Below, in pieces: positions 25,965 through 35,052 of a stretch of 64,000 nt of DNA. Origin of the DNA: Streptomyces virginiae. GTDB lineage: Bacteria > Actinomycetota > Actinomycetes > Streptomycetales > Streptomycetaceae. Location of the stretch: positions 496,001 through 560,000 of the forward strand of contig NZ_JOAK01000003.1 of NCBI RefSeq assembly GCF_000720455.1, written 5' to 3'. Below the pieces are notes generated by a model, which worked only from the letters and a program-made list of their open reading frames with translations, searched no databases and was not told the DNA's origin. Made by a program: the position numbers and the translations under genes. Numbering within the stretch: the first letter of the stretch is position 1; every line of letters begins with the position of its first letter.

Positions 25965-26303
25965 GTGGGAGTCCGCAGAGTGGCGAAGGGGGTCGGCGAC
26001 TTCCTGGTCGAGACGGTCGGCGAAGCGGTGGCCGAGGTGCTCCTGAGCCTGCTCGCCTGCGCCCTGCTGGGTGCGCTGGCCCTGATCGCCTACCTGAGCT
26101 GGTCCTTCAGCCCGCGCCTGACGCTCGCGGGCGCAGGCCTCCTGAGCCTCGCCCTCGCCCACGGCGCCTGGAGCACCTTTCGCGGACCCGGGAAGGGCCG
26201 CGGCCGGCGAGGGCCGGCGGCCGTGACCTCGTTCGCCTTCCTCCTGACCGCGGCGACCGCTCTCTTCCTGATGTTCTACGCCACCGACTGCGGCTGCCTG
26301 TGA
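25965..26303 (+). CDS. Small membrane protein of unknown function
   Basis: About 112 aa from GTG 25965, preceded by GGGGGA; the alternative GTG at 25980 is also possible. It has three hydrophobic segments (LLSLLACALLGALALIAYL, LTLAGAGLLSLALAH, SFAFLLTAATALFLMFYA) and ends with DCGCL. It is divergent from the VOC gene and convergent with the sirtuin gene. No family is recognised. Confidence 0.65.
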   Translation: MGVRRVAKGVGDFLVETVGEAVAEVLLSLLACALLGALALIAYLSWSFSPRLTLAGAGLLSLALAHGAWSTFRGPGKGRGRRGPAAVTSFAFLLTAATALFLMFYATDCGCL

Positions 26304-26339
26304 ACGCCGCAGATCGACGCGGTGCCGTCAGGGCGCCGC

Positions 26340-27227
26340 TCAGGCGTCCACGGGGACGTCCAGGCGGGCGGCCAGGTCGGTGAGCGCCGTGCCCAGGGGG
26401 AGGGTGAGGCGGGTGACGGCGTGGCGGTCGCCGCGGGTGGGGTCCCGGTTGACGATCAGCACCGGCTTGCCGGCCTGCGCCGCCTGGCGGACGAACCGCA
26501 GGCCGGACATCACCGTCAGTGAAGAGCCCAGGACCAGCAGCGAGGTCGCTCCGTCGACCAGTTCGCGGCAGCGCTCGACCCGCCGCGGGGGAACCGTTTC
26601 GCCGAAGAACACCACGTCCGGCTTGAGGACGCCCCCGCACTGCGCGCACGGCACCACGCGGAAGTCCCCGACCTGTTCGTCGGTGAGGTCGGCGTCGCCG
26701 TCCGGGTTCAGCCGGGCGGCCACCGGTTCGAAGCCGGCGTTGACCTCCTCCAGCCGTCGCGCGAGGTCACGGCGCGAGCCGGACGCGCCGCAGGAGAGGC
26801 ACACGACCCGGTCCAGGCTTCCGTGGAGTTCCACCACGTCCTCGCTGCCGGCGGCCTGGTGCAGGCCGTCGACGTTCTGCGTGATCACCCCGGACAGCAG
26901 CCCGTGCCGCCCGAACGCCGTGACGGCCCGGTGTCCGGCGTTGGGCCTGGCCCGGCCGAAGGTGCGCCAGCCGAGGTGGCTGCGCGCCCAGTACCGGCGC
27001 CTGGCCCGCGCGCTCGCGGTGAACTCCTGGTAGGTCATCGGGGTGTGCCTGCGCAGGCTCCCGCCCTCGCCCCGGTAGTCGGGGATGCCCGACTCCGTGG
27101 AGATACCCGCCCCGCTGAGCACCAGCACACCGCCGGCGCTCAGCGCCTCGGCCACCGGCTCCGGATCCGTGCTGCCGGGCTGCGGGTCCTCGGTGGGCGT
27201 CCAGCTCAGGGTGGGGCGCATGCGCAT
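26340..27227 (-). CDS. Sir2-family NAD-dependent protein deacetylase
   Basis: Sirtuin (295 aa). The NAD-binding [15 protein letters not shown], catalytic TQNVDGLH with ELHGS, and zinc ribbon Cys pairs CLSC and CAQC are all intact. The later GSSLTV and NRDPTRGD segments bind NAD. It should remove acyl groups from protein lysines while consuming NAD. Two ATGs six bases apart (27227, 27221) are possible starts. No acetyl-CoA synthetase or acetyltransferase is adjacent. Confidence 0.93.
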   Translation of the reverse strand: MRMRPTLSWTPTEDPQPGSTDPEPVAEALSAGGVLVLSGAGISTESGIPDYRGEGGSLRRHTPMTYQEFTASARARRRYWARSHLGWRTFGRARPNAGHRAVTAFGRHGLLSGVITQNVDGLHQAAGSEDVVELHGSLDRVVCLSCGASGSRRDLARRLEEVNAGFEPVAARLNPDGDADLTDEQVGDFRVVPCAQCGGVLKPDVVFFGETVPPRRVERCRELVDGATSLLVLGSSLTVMSGLRFVRQAAQAGKPVLIVNRDPTRGDRHAVTRLTLPLGTALTDLAARLDVPVDA

Positions 27228-27412
27228 GCAACCAGGGTACGGAACCGGCCGGACACCGGCTCCGTGGTCGCTGCCCGGCCCCTGTGGCCGGAACTCGCCC
27301 GAGGCGGGTGAACAGGGGGCTACGGGCTGGTAACTTGCGCGGGTTGATCAAGGTCGGAGGCGTGGCCGACCCACGCTCCCGGCCCGAGCCACCCCCCAGT
27401 CAAGGAACCACA

Positions 27413-29026
27413 TTGGCACGCACCGTCCGTAGGACGGCCCTGGTCTCCACCTCGGCCCTCGCACTCGGCTTCTCCCTCCTCGGCGCCACCGCCACCGCCC
27501 CCGCGTACGCCGCGCAAGCGCCCACACCGCACCTGGACGCGGTCGAGCAGACCCTGCGTCAGGTCTCGCCGGGCCTGGAGGGCTCGGTCTGGGAACGCAC
27601 CGCCGGCAACCGGCTCGGCTCCTCCACCCCGGGCGGCGCCGACTGGCTGCTCCAGACCCCCGGCTGCTGGGGCGATGCCGCCTGCACCGACCGGCCCGGA
27701 TCGCGCCGCCTCCTGGACAAGATGCGCCAGGACATCGCCGGCGCCCGGCAGACGGTGGACATATCGACGCTGGCGCCCTTCCCCAACGGCGGCTACCAGG
27801 ACGCGATCGTCGCGGGCCTGAAGGAGGCCGCCCAGAAGGGCAACCGGCTCAAGGTCCGCATCATGGTGGGCGCCGCTCCCGTCTACCACTCGACGGTGAT
27901 CCCCTCGTCCTACCGCGACGAGCTGCTCGGCAAGCTCGGGCCGGCCGCCGCGGCCAACATCTCCCTCAACGTGGCCTCGATGACCACCTCGAAGACCTCC
28001 TTCTCCTGGAACCACTCCAAGCTGATCGTGGTGGACGGCGGTTCGGTGATCACCGGAGGCATCAACAGCTGGAAGGACGACTACCTCGACACCACCCACC
28101 CGGTCAGCGACGTCGACCTCGCGCTGTCCGGGCCCGCCGCCGGCTCCGCGGGCCGCTACCTGGACTCCCTGTGGGACTGGACCTGCCGCAACAAGGGCAA
28201 CTGGAGCTCGGTCTGGTTCGCCGCCTCGTCCGGCGCCGACTGCATGCCCTCCCTGCCCCGGCCGGCCCCCGCGGAGGGCGGTGGCGACGTACCCGCGCTC
28301 GCGGTCGGCGGCCTCGGCGTCGGCATCCGCCAGAACGACCCCACCTCCTCCTTCCGCCCCCTCCTGCCCACGGCCGGCGACACCAAGTGCGGGATCGGGG
28401 TGCCCGACAAGACCAACGCCGACCGGGACTACGACACCGTCAACCCGGAGGAGAGCGCCCTGCGCGCCCTCGTCTCCAGCGCGACCTCGCACATCGAGAT
28501 CTCCCAGCAGGACGTGCACGCCACCTGCCCGCCGCTGCCCCGCTACGACGTGCGCCTCTACGACGCCCTCGCCGCGAAGCTCGTCTCCGGCGTGAAGGTC
28601 CGCATCGTGGTGAGCGACCCGGCGAACCGCGGCACGATCGGCAGCGGCGGCTACTCGCAGATCAAGTCGCTCTCCGAGGTGAGCGACGCCCTGCGCGGCC
28701 GCGTGACGGCCCTGACCGGTGACGGCGGCCGGACGCGGACGGCCCTCTGCGAGAACCTCCAGCTGGCCACGTTCCGTGCCTCCGACCAGCCGACCTGGGC
28801 CGACGGCAAGCCCTACGCCCAGCACCACAAGCTGGTCTCGGTGGACGGGTCGGCCTTCTACATCGGTTCCAAGAACCTGTACCCGTCGTGGCTGCAGGAC
28901 TTCGGTTACGTCGTCGAGAGCCCGGCCGCGGCCGCACAGTTGAGGAGCGACCTGCTGGACCCGCAGTGGCGTTACTCCCAGGCCACCGCGACGTACGACT
29001 ACGCCCGCGGACTCTGCCAGGGCTGA
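27413..29026 (+). CDS. pld: Secreted phospholipase D
   Basis: Streptomycete-type PLD (537 aa) hydrolysing phospholipid head groups and capable of transphosphatidylation. TTG 27413 is taken as start because AGGAA precedes it and it opens a typical signal peptide (about 33 residues ending AYAAQA). The mature N-terminus [18 protein letters not shown] matches known enzymes. Both HKD motifs are intact: [11 protein letters not shown] (near residue 200) and [10 protein letters not shown] (near 470). Cys pairs suggest disulfides. Its 3' end is part of a 16-bp tandem repeat. Confidence 0.93.
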   Translation: MARTVRRTALVSTSALALGFSLLGATATAPAYAAQAPTPHLDAVEQTLRQVSPGLEGSVWERTAGNRLGSSTPGGADWLLQTPGCWGDAACTDRPGSRRLLDKMRQDIAGARQTVDISTLAPFPNGGYQDAIVAGLKEAAQKGNRLKVRIMVGAAPVYHSTVIPSSYRDELLGKLGPAAAANISLNVASMTTSKTSFSWNHSKLIVVDGGSVITGGINSWKDDYLDTTHPVSDVDLALSGPAAGSAGRYLDSLWDWTCRNKGNWSSVWFAASSGADCMPSLPRPAPAEGGGDVPALAVGGLGVGIRQNDPTSSFRPLLPTAGDTKCGIGVPDKTNADRDYDTVNPEESALRALVSSATSHIEISQQDVHATCPPLPRYDVRLYDALAAKLVSGVKVRIVVSDPANRGTIGSGGYSQIKSLSEVSDALRGRVTALTGDGGRTRTALCENLQLATFRASDQPTWADGKPYAQHHKLVSVDGSAFYIGSKNLYPSWLQDFGYVVESPAAAAQLRSDLLDPQWRYSQATATYDYARGLCQG

Positions 29027-29087
29027 CGCCTGCCAGGGTTGACGCCTGCCAGGGTTGACGCCTGCCAGGGCTGACCGCTGCCAGAGC
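29015..29087 (+). repeat. 16-bp tandem repeat, about 4.5 copies, starting inside the PLD gene
   Basis: Unit TGCCAGGGYTGACGCC at 29015, 29031, 29047 and 29063, then a partial copy at 29079. The first copy contains the last codons and TGA stop of the phospholipase D gene, so the repeats are amplified copies of its 3' end. Each copy keeps the CAGGG-TGA words. Confidence 0.85.
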
Positions 29088-29096
29088 CGGCACCCC

Positions 29097-29134
29097 GCGC
29101 CGCCCGGGGCCCTTTCGAGGTGCCCCGGCGGCGC
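29097..29134. terminator. GC-rich hairpin between PLD and ArsR genes
   Basis: Arms GCGCCGCCCGGGGC and GCCCCGGCGGCGC pair with a single bulge across an 11-nt loop. It lies between the convergent phospholipase D and ArsR genes, so it could end both transcripts. Confidence 0.65.
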
Positions 29135-29145
29135 GCACGGCCGGT

Positions 29146-29502
29146 CTACAGCGGGGGACCCGTGTGGACCGAGGTGTCGGCGTCGCGGAGTTCGGCGAGC
29201 AGCTCGCTCTGTCCGACCAGCAGCTCGGTGAGGATGCGCCGTGCGGCTCGCAGGAGTTCCGCCACGTCGCCACCGGCGAGGGCGTAACTGACCGTCGAGC
29301 CGTCGCGTATGGAGATCACGATGCCGGATCGGCGCAGTACCGCGAGTTGTTGGGAGAGATTGGACGGTTCGATCTCGATCTCGTTCAGCAGCTCGCGCAC
29401 GGGTACGGGGCCGTTCTGGAGGAGTTCGAGAACACGGATCCGGACGGGGTGTCCGAGCATCCGGAAGAACTCCGCCTTGGCCTGGTACAGCGGGACCTGC
29501 AT
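29146..29502 (-). CDS. ArsR/SmtB family winged-helix regulator
   Basis: 118-aa repressor type. The N-terminal helices KAEFFRMLGHPVRIRVLELL, recognition region IEPSNLSQQLAVLRRSG and wing SIRDGSTVSYAL are canonical. It lacks Cys residues and the ELCVCD metal motif, so it is probably not a classic arsenic or cadmium sensor. The C-terminal extension after the domain is helical. Inverted repeats upstream (29628-29666) may be its operator. Confidence 0.88.
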   Translation of the reverse strand: MQVPLYQAKAEFFRMLGHPVRIRVLELLQNGPVPVRELLNEIEIEPSNLSQQLAVLRRSGIVISIRDGSTVSYALAGGDVAELLRAARRILTELLVGQSELLAELRDADTSVHTGPPL

Positions 29503-29627
29503 GTGGCAACGCTCCTACCCGGTTTCTGACCAATGGACGGGGACGGCGCCCGTTGTCGCCGCGCCCGCCCCCGGTGACCATGACCAGCCATTCTCCTGTA
29601 CCCCGGCCCCGCCCCACTCTTCGGTGA

Positions 29628-29666
29628 CCACATTCGGATGTGGCGAGTTGAAGATTTCTTCAACTC
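29628..29666. promoter_or_regulatory. Two tandem perfect hairpins
   Basis: CCACAT-TCGG-ATGTGG (29628-29643) is followed at once by GAGTTGAAG-ATTT-CTTCAACTC (29645-29666). The second is A/T-rich for this genome. Read on the minus strand they follow the roadblock gene stop and precede the ArsR gene, so they may be a terminator, an ArsR operator, or both. Confidence 0.5.
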
Positions 29667-29700
29667 ATGGGCAAAAAAAGAGTCGGGGTACAGGAGGCGG

Positions 29701-30075
29701 CTAAAGTTCCAGGTCCGCTTCGATGCGCTTGAGCTGGTGCCGGGCCATCGCCAGGTTCGACTTGGCCTTGTCGAGAACGATGTACAGGAACAGGCCGTTG
29801 CCTCCGCGCCCCTTGAGCAGCCGGATGAGGTGGTACTGGCTGCCGAGGGTGATCAGTACGTCCTCGATGTCCTCCTTGATGCCCAGCATCTCCATGGTGC
29901 GGGCCTTCGCCCGGATCACATCGGTGTTCCCGGCGGCGGCGACCGTCAGGTCCAGCTCCTTGCTACCCCCCAGGGTGCCGAGGGCCATGCCACTCGTGTA
30001 GTCGACCAGCGCCGCTCCCACGCTCCCCTCGATCGAGGTCATCGCCTCTTTCAGGGACGTTTCCACGTTCACCAT
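29701..30075 (-). CDS. Roadblock/LC7 domain protein
   Basis: 124-aa single-domain protein (ALVDYTSGMALGTLGG, LDLTVAAAGNTDVIRAKART, LITLGSQYHLIRLLKG, LFLYIVLDKAKSNLAMARH) matching the roadblock/LC7 fold. In actinomycetes roadblock proteins often regulate small GTPases in conservons. Here it stands alone, with no GTPase or DUF742 neighbour. ATG 30075 is preceded by GAGG in CGAGGAGGCTGC. Confidence 0.85.
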   Translation of the reverse strand: MVNVETSLKEAMTSIEGSVGAALVDYTSGMALGTLGGSKELDLTVAAAGNTDVIRAKARTMEMLGIKEDIEDVLITLGSQYHLIRLLKGRGGNGLFLYIVLDKAKSNLAMARHQLKRIEADLEL

Positions 30076-30522
30076 CGTTGCAGCCTCCTCGTTGCTTCAC
30101 GCCCCTGACCGGCTTCCCATCTCCGGCCGGGATTGGACGGGAGGGACGCTACGCGCCGAACGCCGGGGACGTGGCGAACATCAGGTATTCGGGCAGGATA
30201 TGGACCTCCATCCGCTAGAGTGCGAGCCCGCGATCACCCGACTGCCCGAAAACGCCCGGCAGTCGGCGCCGCACCAGAGGGCCCCTCGCGAGCCGAGTAC
30301 GAGGCCGCAGGAGCGGATCCGCGCAGCTCAGCCCCCACCGGCACGCCGAAGGCGAGCCCCTTCAGACCCAACTGTCGCACTCACAACACTGGTTGCAGGC
30401 TTTGGCCGACAGCCACCGGTCGGCCGGCTCCCGGGAGCACCGGCGCCCTACGTCCGCCGGGCGCGCGGAAGGGATGCGGCCCGAGAGGGAGCCGAGGCGC
30501 TTGGGGCCGGACCGCGCGGGAG
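30076..30522. other. Intergenic region with no recognised gene
   Basis: About 450 bp between the roadblock and sigma-lectin genes, both on the minus strand. It must contain the roadblock promoter and the sigma-lectin terminator. A CCGGCTCCCGGGAGCACCGG inverted element near 30423-30442 is a candidate for the latter. No protein-like frame or RNA gene is visible. Confidence 0.4.
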
Positions 30523-32211
30523 TCACCTCAGGGCGAAGACCAGGTTGGCGGAGTTGTAGTAGTTGGGCAGGTGCACCATCTCCGATCCCGGTCGCGGCGG
30601 GTCGGCCTTCGGCCAGTTCCGCGGGCCCAGCAGATGGTCGGCGTAGTCGCTCCGGGGGACTTTCGGCACGAACCAGACGCGGTAGGTGCCCGGTTGCGCG
30701 TCCGGCTCGAACCGCCAGAGCTGCGCCTGCCGGTCCGCGCCGGTCCGGCAGGCGCGAAGGGTGACCTCGGCGACGTTCCCGCCGCCGGTCGTTCCGTCGA
30801 GGCAGGTTCCGGTCCCCGTGTTGCGGAGCTGGTAGGTGTTCTGACGGGCCGGCAGCCGCTCCCATCCCTGGCTGGCCTTTCCGGTGCACTTCTCGAGCTG
30901 CAACGGGCCGTCGGAACCGGGGCCGCCAAGGCCGACGCACAGCCCCGAGGCCACGTTGACCAGGGCGGAGCCGGTGGGATCCGTCGACGGCGACGCGGAG
31001 GTCGGCACGGCCGGGGCCGGGGCCGAGGCGGTGGAGGCGGAGGGGAGCGGTGGTGTGGCAGGGGCGGTGGCGAAGGCCGCCGACCCGATGGCCATGATCG
31101 GCGTGGCTTCCGGGAGCGGGCCGCCCGGGGCCGCGGACGTTCCGGCGGGAGCCGCGACCCGGACGGACCCGTTGCTCTCGGAGTCGGCCGGCAACAGGGC
31201 GACCACGGTGGCCGCCGTTCCCGCCACCGCTGCCGCAGCGGCCCATTTCACGGCGCCGGCCTTGGCTCCGGCGAGCTGCGCGTTCAGTGCGCCCGAGGCG
31301 AGATGCGTGCCGCCGCCACCGAGGGCCGACAGGAACGAGGCGGGGTTCCACAGCAGGATTCCGCCCAGCAGCAGCACGCCCAGACGGCTGTTGACATCGC
31401 GCAGGTCGCGCTCGGCCCGTGCGCAGCCGTCGCACCCCTGGAGGTGGCGGCCCAGGTCCCGGGTGAGGCGCGTTCCCGGTCGGCGCAGCCTGGCGGCGAT
31501 CTGCCCCCCGTAATGCCTGCACTCCTCGCTCGCGGCCTGGTCCAGGTGTGCGCGCAAGTACGCCTCCCGCAAGCCTTCCCGGGCACGCGCGACCAGCGAG
31601 GCGACGCCCGAAGCCGATATCCCGAGACGTGCTGCGGTCTCTGCCGCCGGCTCGTGTTCGACGACGGCATGCCACAGCACGGCCTGCCAGCGCTCCGGCA
31701 GCGACCGGTAGGCCCGCAGGACCAGCGACCCCTCCTCTGCCGCGAAGACGGCGTCCGCGGCGTCCTCACCGTCCGAGAGGAGGGCGGCCCATTCCTCGAA
31801 GTCGTCGGAGAGCCGCGTACGGGCGGCATCCCGCGCCCATGTGGCCGCCAGACGGCGCACGCAGGTCAACAGGTACGGCCGCCAGGCGTATTCGGGTCCG
31901 GCACCCCAGGCGATGGCTCGGTAGGTCCGGGCGAACGCCTCGGCGGCGAGGTCCTGGGCGGTGGAGGCGTCCCGGCAGCACGTGCGGGCGTAGGCGAGCA
32001 CCGAGGGGTGGTGACGGGCGAACACCTCGTCCATGACATCGCTGACCGCCGCCGCATCGGAGTCCGAGGCCTGCCCGCGCATCAGGGCACAGAGTTCCCC
32101 GTCGCTGAGGTCTCGGAGATGCTGCTGGCGGGTGGTACCAGGTGTACTCAACACGTGCTCCCGTGTGGCTTGCCGATGCCCCGGGCCTCGGTCCCCGGGC
32201 ACATCCGTCAT
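30523..32211 (-). CDS. ECF sigma factor fused to zinc-finger anti-sigma, TM and ricin-type lectin domains
   Basis: 562-aa single chain. Region 2 of an ECF sigma is at about 60-125 (ARHHPSVLAYARTCC, DLAAEAFARTYRAI). Region 4 is at about 168-225 (LPERWQAVLWHAVV, AAETAARLGISASGVASLV). A ZAS-type HxxxCxxC finger (HLQGCDGC, near 255), one or two hydrophobic segments (about 275-297 and 322-340), an Ala/Pro/Ser linker and a ricin-B-like domain (about 421-562) with WERLP, GTCLDG and AQLWRFEP repeats follow. The start is uncertain: ATG 32211 or GTG 32154 (better GGGAG). Reading: a membrane-tethered sigma whose release is controlled by glycan binding outside the cell (inference). Confidence 0.8.
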   Translation of the reverse strand: MTDVPGDRGPGHRQATREHVLSTPGTTRQQHLRDLSDGELCALMRGQASDSDAAAVSDVMDEVFARHHPSVLAYARTCCRDASTAQDLAAEAFARTYRAIAWGAGPEYAWRPYLLTCVRRLAATWARDAARTRLSDDFEEWAALLSDGEDAADAVFAAEEGSLVLRAYRSLPERWQAVLWHAVVEHEPAAETAARLGISASGVASLVARAREGLREAYLRAHLDQAASEECRHYGGQIAARLRRPGTRLTRDLGRHLQGCDGCARAERDLRDVNSRLGVLLLGGILLWNPASFLSALGGGGTHLASGALNAQLAGAKAGAVKWAAAAAVAGTAATVVALLPADSESNGSVRVAAPAGTSAAPGGPLPEATPIMAIGSAAFATAPATPPLPSASTASAPAPAVPTSASPSTDPTGSALVNVASGLCVGLGGPGSDGPLQLEKCTGKASQGWERLPARQNTYQLRNTGTGTCLDGTTGGGNVAEVTLRACRTGADRQAQLWRFEPDAQPGTYRVWFVPKVPRSDYADHLLGPRNWPKADPPRPGSEMVHLPNYYNSANLVFALR

Positions 32212-32408
32212 GAGGGTGCGACGCTGCGCCCGACCGGAATTCGCGCAAGTGTGCACGCTCGTACGGCCGCAGGCAAACGACAGGCGCAAAAGTTGAGCGT
32301 TTCGCTCCGGATCCATGGACGCGAGCAGCCCGGCGACCGGGTGCGATGGTCACCACCTGGGATGATGTCCGTCCGAGGGTGCCGGAGAGATGGGGTCCGG
32401 TTGAACGG

Positions 32409-32845
32409 ATGAGGGCGGCGCGGGGTCGTCGTTCGTGACCCCTCTGGGCGCCACACGGAGTGCCACTCCCGCCACCGTGGCCACCGCGAGCGTCACCATC
32501 ACCTACACCGTGCCGCGCGTGGCCGTGACCTGTGGCACCAGCCCCGTCGTCCTGCAGGCCCAGGGCTTCAACGTCATCACCGGCAACGACCGGAGCAACA
32601 TCCTGGTCGGTACCGCCGGGCGGGACGCGATCTTCGGGCTGGGCGGCAGCGACGTCATCGACGGCCGCGGCGGCGACGACCTGCTGTGCGGGGGCGACGG
32701 CAGCGACGTCCTGCAGGGCGCCGCCGGCAACGACGACCTCTTCGGAGAGAACGGCAGCGACGCCCTGGACGGCGGTGCCGGCACCAGGCCGCATGGGGAG
32801 CCGGTTGCTCCGCCGCCCGGACCCGCTCGCCGCGCCGGTCCGTGA
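32409..32845 (+). pseudogene. RTX-type calcium-binding repeat protein, frameshifted
   Basis: From 32435 the frame encodes VTITYTVPRVAVTCGTSPVV and then RTX nonapeptides (NILVGTAGRDAIFGLGGSD, GRGGDDLLCGGDGSDVLQG, GNDDLFGENGSDALDGGAG). The likely start, ATG 32409 behind GGAGAG, begins MRAARGRRS in another frame and stops at once. The signal-peptide core is missing, and the repeat run ends in an unrelated Pro-rich tail. This is a once-secreted Ca-binding protein now disrupted. Confidence 0.6.
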
Positions 32846-32866
32846 CCGGCGCCCTACGCTCGGGGC

Positions 32867-34318
32867 ATGCGACGCCGCCCGATGCACATGTCCGACGAGG
32901 CCCTGGACGCCCTGGGCCCCGCGCTGGTGGAACTCCGTGCGGAGCTGAAGATCCCTCTGGCCTTCCCCAAGCGCGTACTCAAAGCGGCCGACAAGGCAGT
33001 GGCCGAAACGCAACTGCACCACGAGGACGCCACCCACCTGCCGTTCTTCACGATCGACCCGTCGACCTCCAAAGACCTCGACCAGGCCATGCACCTGGAG
33101 CGCCGGGCCGGCGGCGGCTTCCGCGTGTACTACGCCATCGCCGACGTGGCCGCGTTCGTCAGGTCCGGCAGCCCCCTGGACGCCGAAGCGCATGACCGGA
33201 TCGAGACCCTCTACTTCCCCGACCTCAAGGTGCCCCTGCACCCGCCCGTGCTCTCCGAGGACGCGGTCAGCCTGCTGCCGGGCAAGCCCCGCCCGGCCCT
33301 CCTGTGGCAGCACGACCTCGACGCCGCCGGCAACGTGACCGAATCGTCCGTGAGCCGGGCCATGGTGTGCAGCCGGGCCAAACTCAGCTACCAGTACGTC
33401 CAGCAGGCCATCGACAACGGCACGGCCGAGGAGTCCCTCACGCTGCTGCGCGAGATCGGCGAACTGCTTGAGGCCGTCGAGATCAAGCGCGGGGGCATCT
33501 CGGTGAACCTGCCGGATCAGGAGGTCACCTTCCAAGACGGAGCGTTCCGCCTGAGCTACGTGACGATGCTGCCGGTGGAGGGCTGGAACGAGCAGATCTC
33601 CCTCATGACCGGAATGGCCGCGGCCCAGATCATGATCGACAGCGGTACGGGCATCCTGCGGACCCAGAAGAAGCAGTCCGACCAGGTGGTCGGTCGCCTC
33701 CACGAGATCGCCAAGTGCCTGGGCATCGACTGGGACCTCGGCGTCCCGTACGCCACGCTGGTCCGCACGCTCGATCCGACGAAGCACGAGCACATGGCCT
33801 TCCTCACCGAGGCCACCACCGCGATGCCCAGGGCGGAGTACACCGTCTTCCGCGACCACCAGACGCCGGAACACACCAAGCACGAGACGATCGCGGCCCC
33901 GTACGCCCACTGCACGGCTCCGCTGCGCCGCCTGGTCGACCGGTACACCGGTGAGCTGTGCGTGGCGGCGTGCGCGGACAAGCCCCCGCCCAAGTGGGTG
34001 CTCGACGCCCTGCACTGCCTGCCGTGCGACATGGCACGGGCGAAGGGAGGTGTCGCGGACCGGCAGACCGTGGACCTGGCCGAGGCCATGGCGCTCAGGC
34101 ACCGCGAGGGCGAGGTGTTCGACGCTGCGGTCATCGACACCGACGCGGAGCGGAACGATCCCCTCTCGGGCAAGGTGTACCTGGCCGAACCCGCAGTCCT
34201 GGCCAAGATCACCTCGACCAACGGCGAAAAGCTCCGGCTCGGAGCGAGGGTCAGGGCCAGGCTCAAGCGGGCGGACCCCTCGTCGGACGACGACAAGGTC
34301 CTCTTCAACGTGCCCTGA
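32867..34318 (+). CDS. RNB-domain ribonuclease (RNase II/R family)
   Basis: 3'-5' exoribonuclease-like protein (483 aa). The catalytic acidic cluster is in TIDPSTSKDLDQAM (about residues 62-74), and the RNA-contacting AHCTAPLRRLVDRYTGELC segment sits near 345. The N-terminal cold-shock domains of RNase II/R are missing or very short, and the C-terminal OB-like part is compact. This short form is common in actinomycetes. It is a monocistron after the RTX remnant. Confidence 0.9.
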   Translation: MRRRPMHMSDEALDALGPALVELRAELKIPLAFPKRVLKAADKAVAETQLHHEDATHLPFFTIDPSTSKDLDQAMHLERRAGGGFRVYYAIADVAAFVRSGSPLDAEAHDRIETLYFPDLKVPLHPPVLSEDAVSLLPGKPRPALLWQHDLDAAGNVTESSVSRAMVCSRAKLSYQYVQQAIDNGTAEESLTLLREIGELLEAVEIKRGGISVNLPDQEVTFQDGAFRLSYVTMLPVEGWNEQISLMTGMAAAQIMIDSGTGILRTQKKQSDQVVGRLHEIAKCLGIDWDLGVPYATLVRTLDPTKHEHMAFLTEATTAMPRAEYTVFRDHQTPEHTKHETIAAPYAHCTAPLRRLVDRYTGELCVAACADKPPPKWVLDALHCLPCDMARAKGGVADRQTVDLAEAMALRHREGEVFDAAVIDTDAERNDPLSGKVYLAEPAVLAKITSTNGEKLRLGARVRARLKRADPSSDDDKVLFNVP

Positions 34319-34468
34319 GGGTGTTGCGGAACGCTTCACCCGAGACCGGCCCGGCCCGACGCGGCACCGTCCCTTTCTTCGTGGAAGTCGACACCGACGG
34401 TTCGTGACCAGTTCCCGGCGGCCACGGGCGGGTCGAGGAGAGGGCGACGCCTGCGGCAGAATCACGCT

Positions 34469-34966
34469 GTGACGTCCATGGGGGTCCTGGCCGAGCTGGA
34501 AGCCGGCATGGCAGAACTGTCCACGCCGATGCGCGTGTACGTGGCGGCTGGACGCTTCACTGATCCGGAAGCCGACCTGCCGGAGCTCGCGGCCCAGGTC
34601 CGCGCACTGCTGGCCACGATGGCGGGGGACGCGGCCTGGCGGCGCTTCCTGCCCGGGTACACCCCGCTGTCCGTCCCTGAGATCTGCGCCTGTCTGGAAC
34701 CGGTGGAGACGCACCGGGCCGCCTCCTTCCTGGCCCAGGTCGCGGCCGTCGACCTGGTCTGGCCGAGCCACCGGCACCAGCCCGTCGACAGCGCCGAGCG
34801 CGCGGCTGCCCGAGTGGTCTCCCTGCTGGGGCCCGAGGCCAGCTGGTGGACCAACCACGACGTCGACTGCGGCGCAGTGAACGGGCTCACCCCACTGTTC
34901 GACAGCCTGCTCGCGGGCACGGACGGTGAGCACTTCGCACTGGCCCTGCAGATCGCCGACGACTGA
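34469..34966 (+). CDS. Hypothetical protein
   Basis: 165-aa soluble protein of unknown function, start GTG 34469. It is mainly helical; conserved-looking Trp/His/Cys residues cluster in VDLVWPSHRHQP and SWWTNHDVDCGAVNG. There is no signal peptide and no recognised family. It precedes another orphan protein by 86 bp on the same strand and may be co-expressed with it. Confidence 0.6.
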   Translation: MTSMGVLAELEAGMAELSTPMRVYVAAGRFTDPEADLPELAAQVRALLATMAGDAAWRRFLPGYTPLSVPEICACLEPVETHRAASFLAQVAAVDLVWPSHRHQPVDSAERAAARVVSLLGPEASWWTNHDVDCGAVNGLTPLFDSLLAGTDGEHFALALQIADD

Positions 34967-35052
34967 GCGCCACGGACGTCCCGCAAGGCGGTGCCTGCCT
35001 CCACGGCGAACCCGCCCCCCGGTGTGTCGTACCCCGCTTCTATGCTCCTTCG

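Noticed and set aside
29015..29087. Possible CRISPR-like repeat
   Set aside because: Units are directly contiguous 16-mers without spacers and derive from the end of the phospholipase gene; no cas genes.
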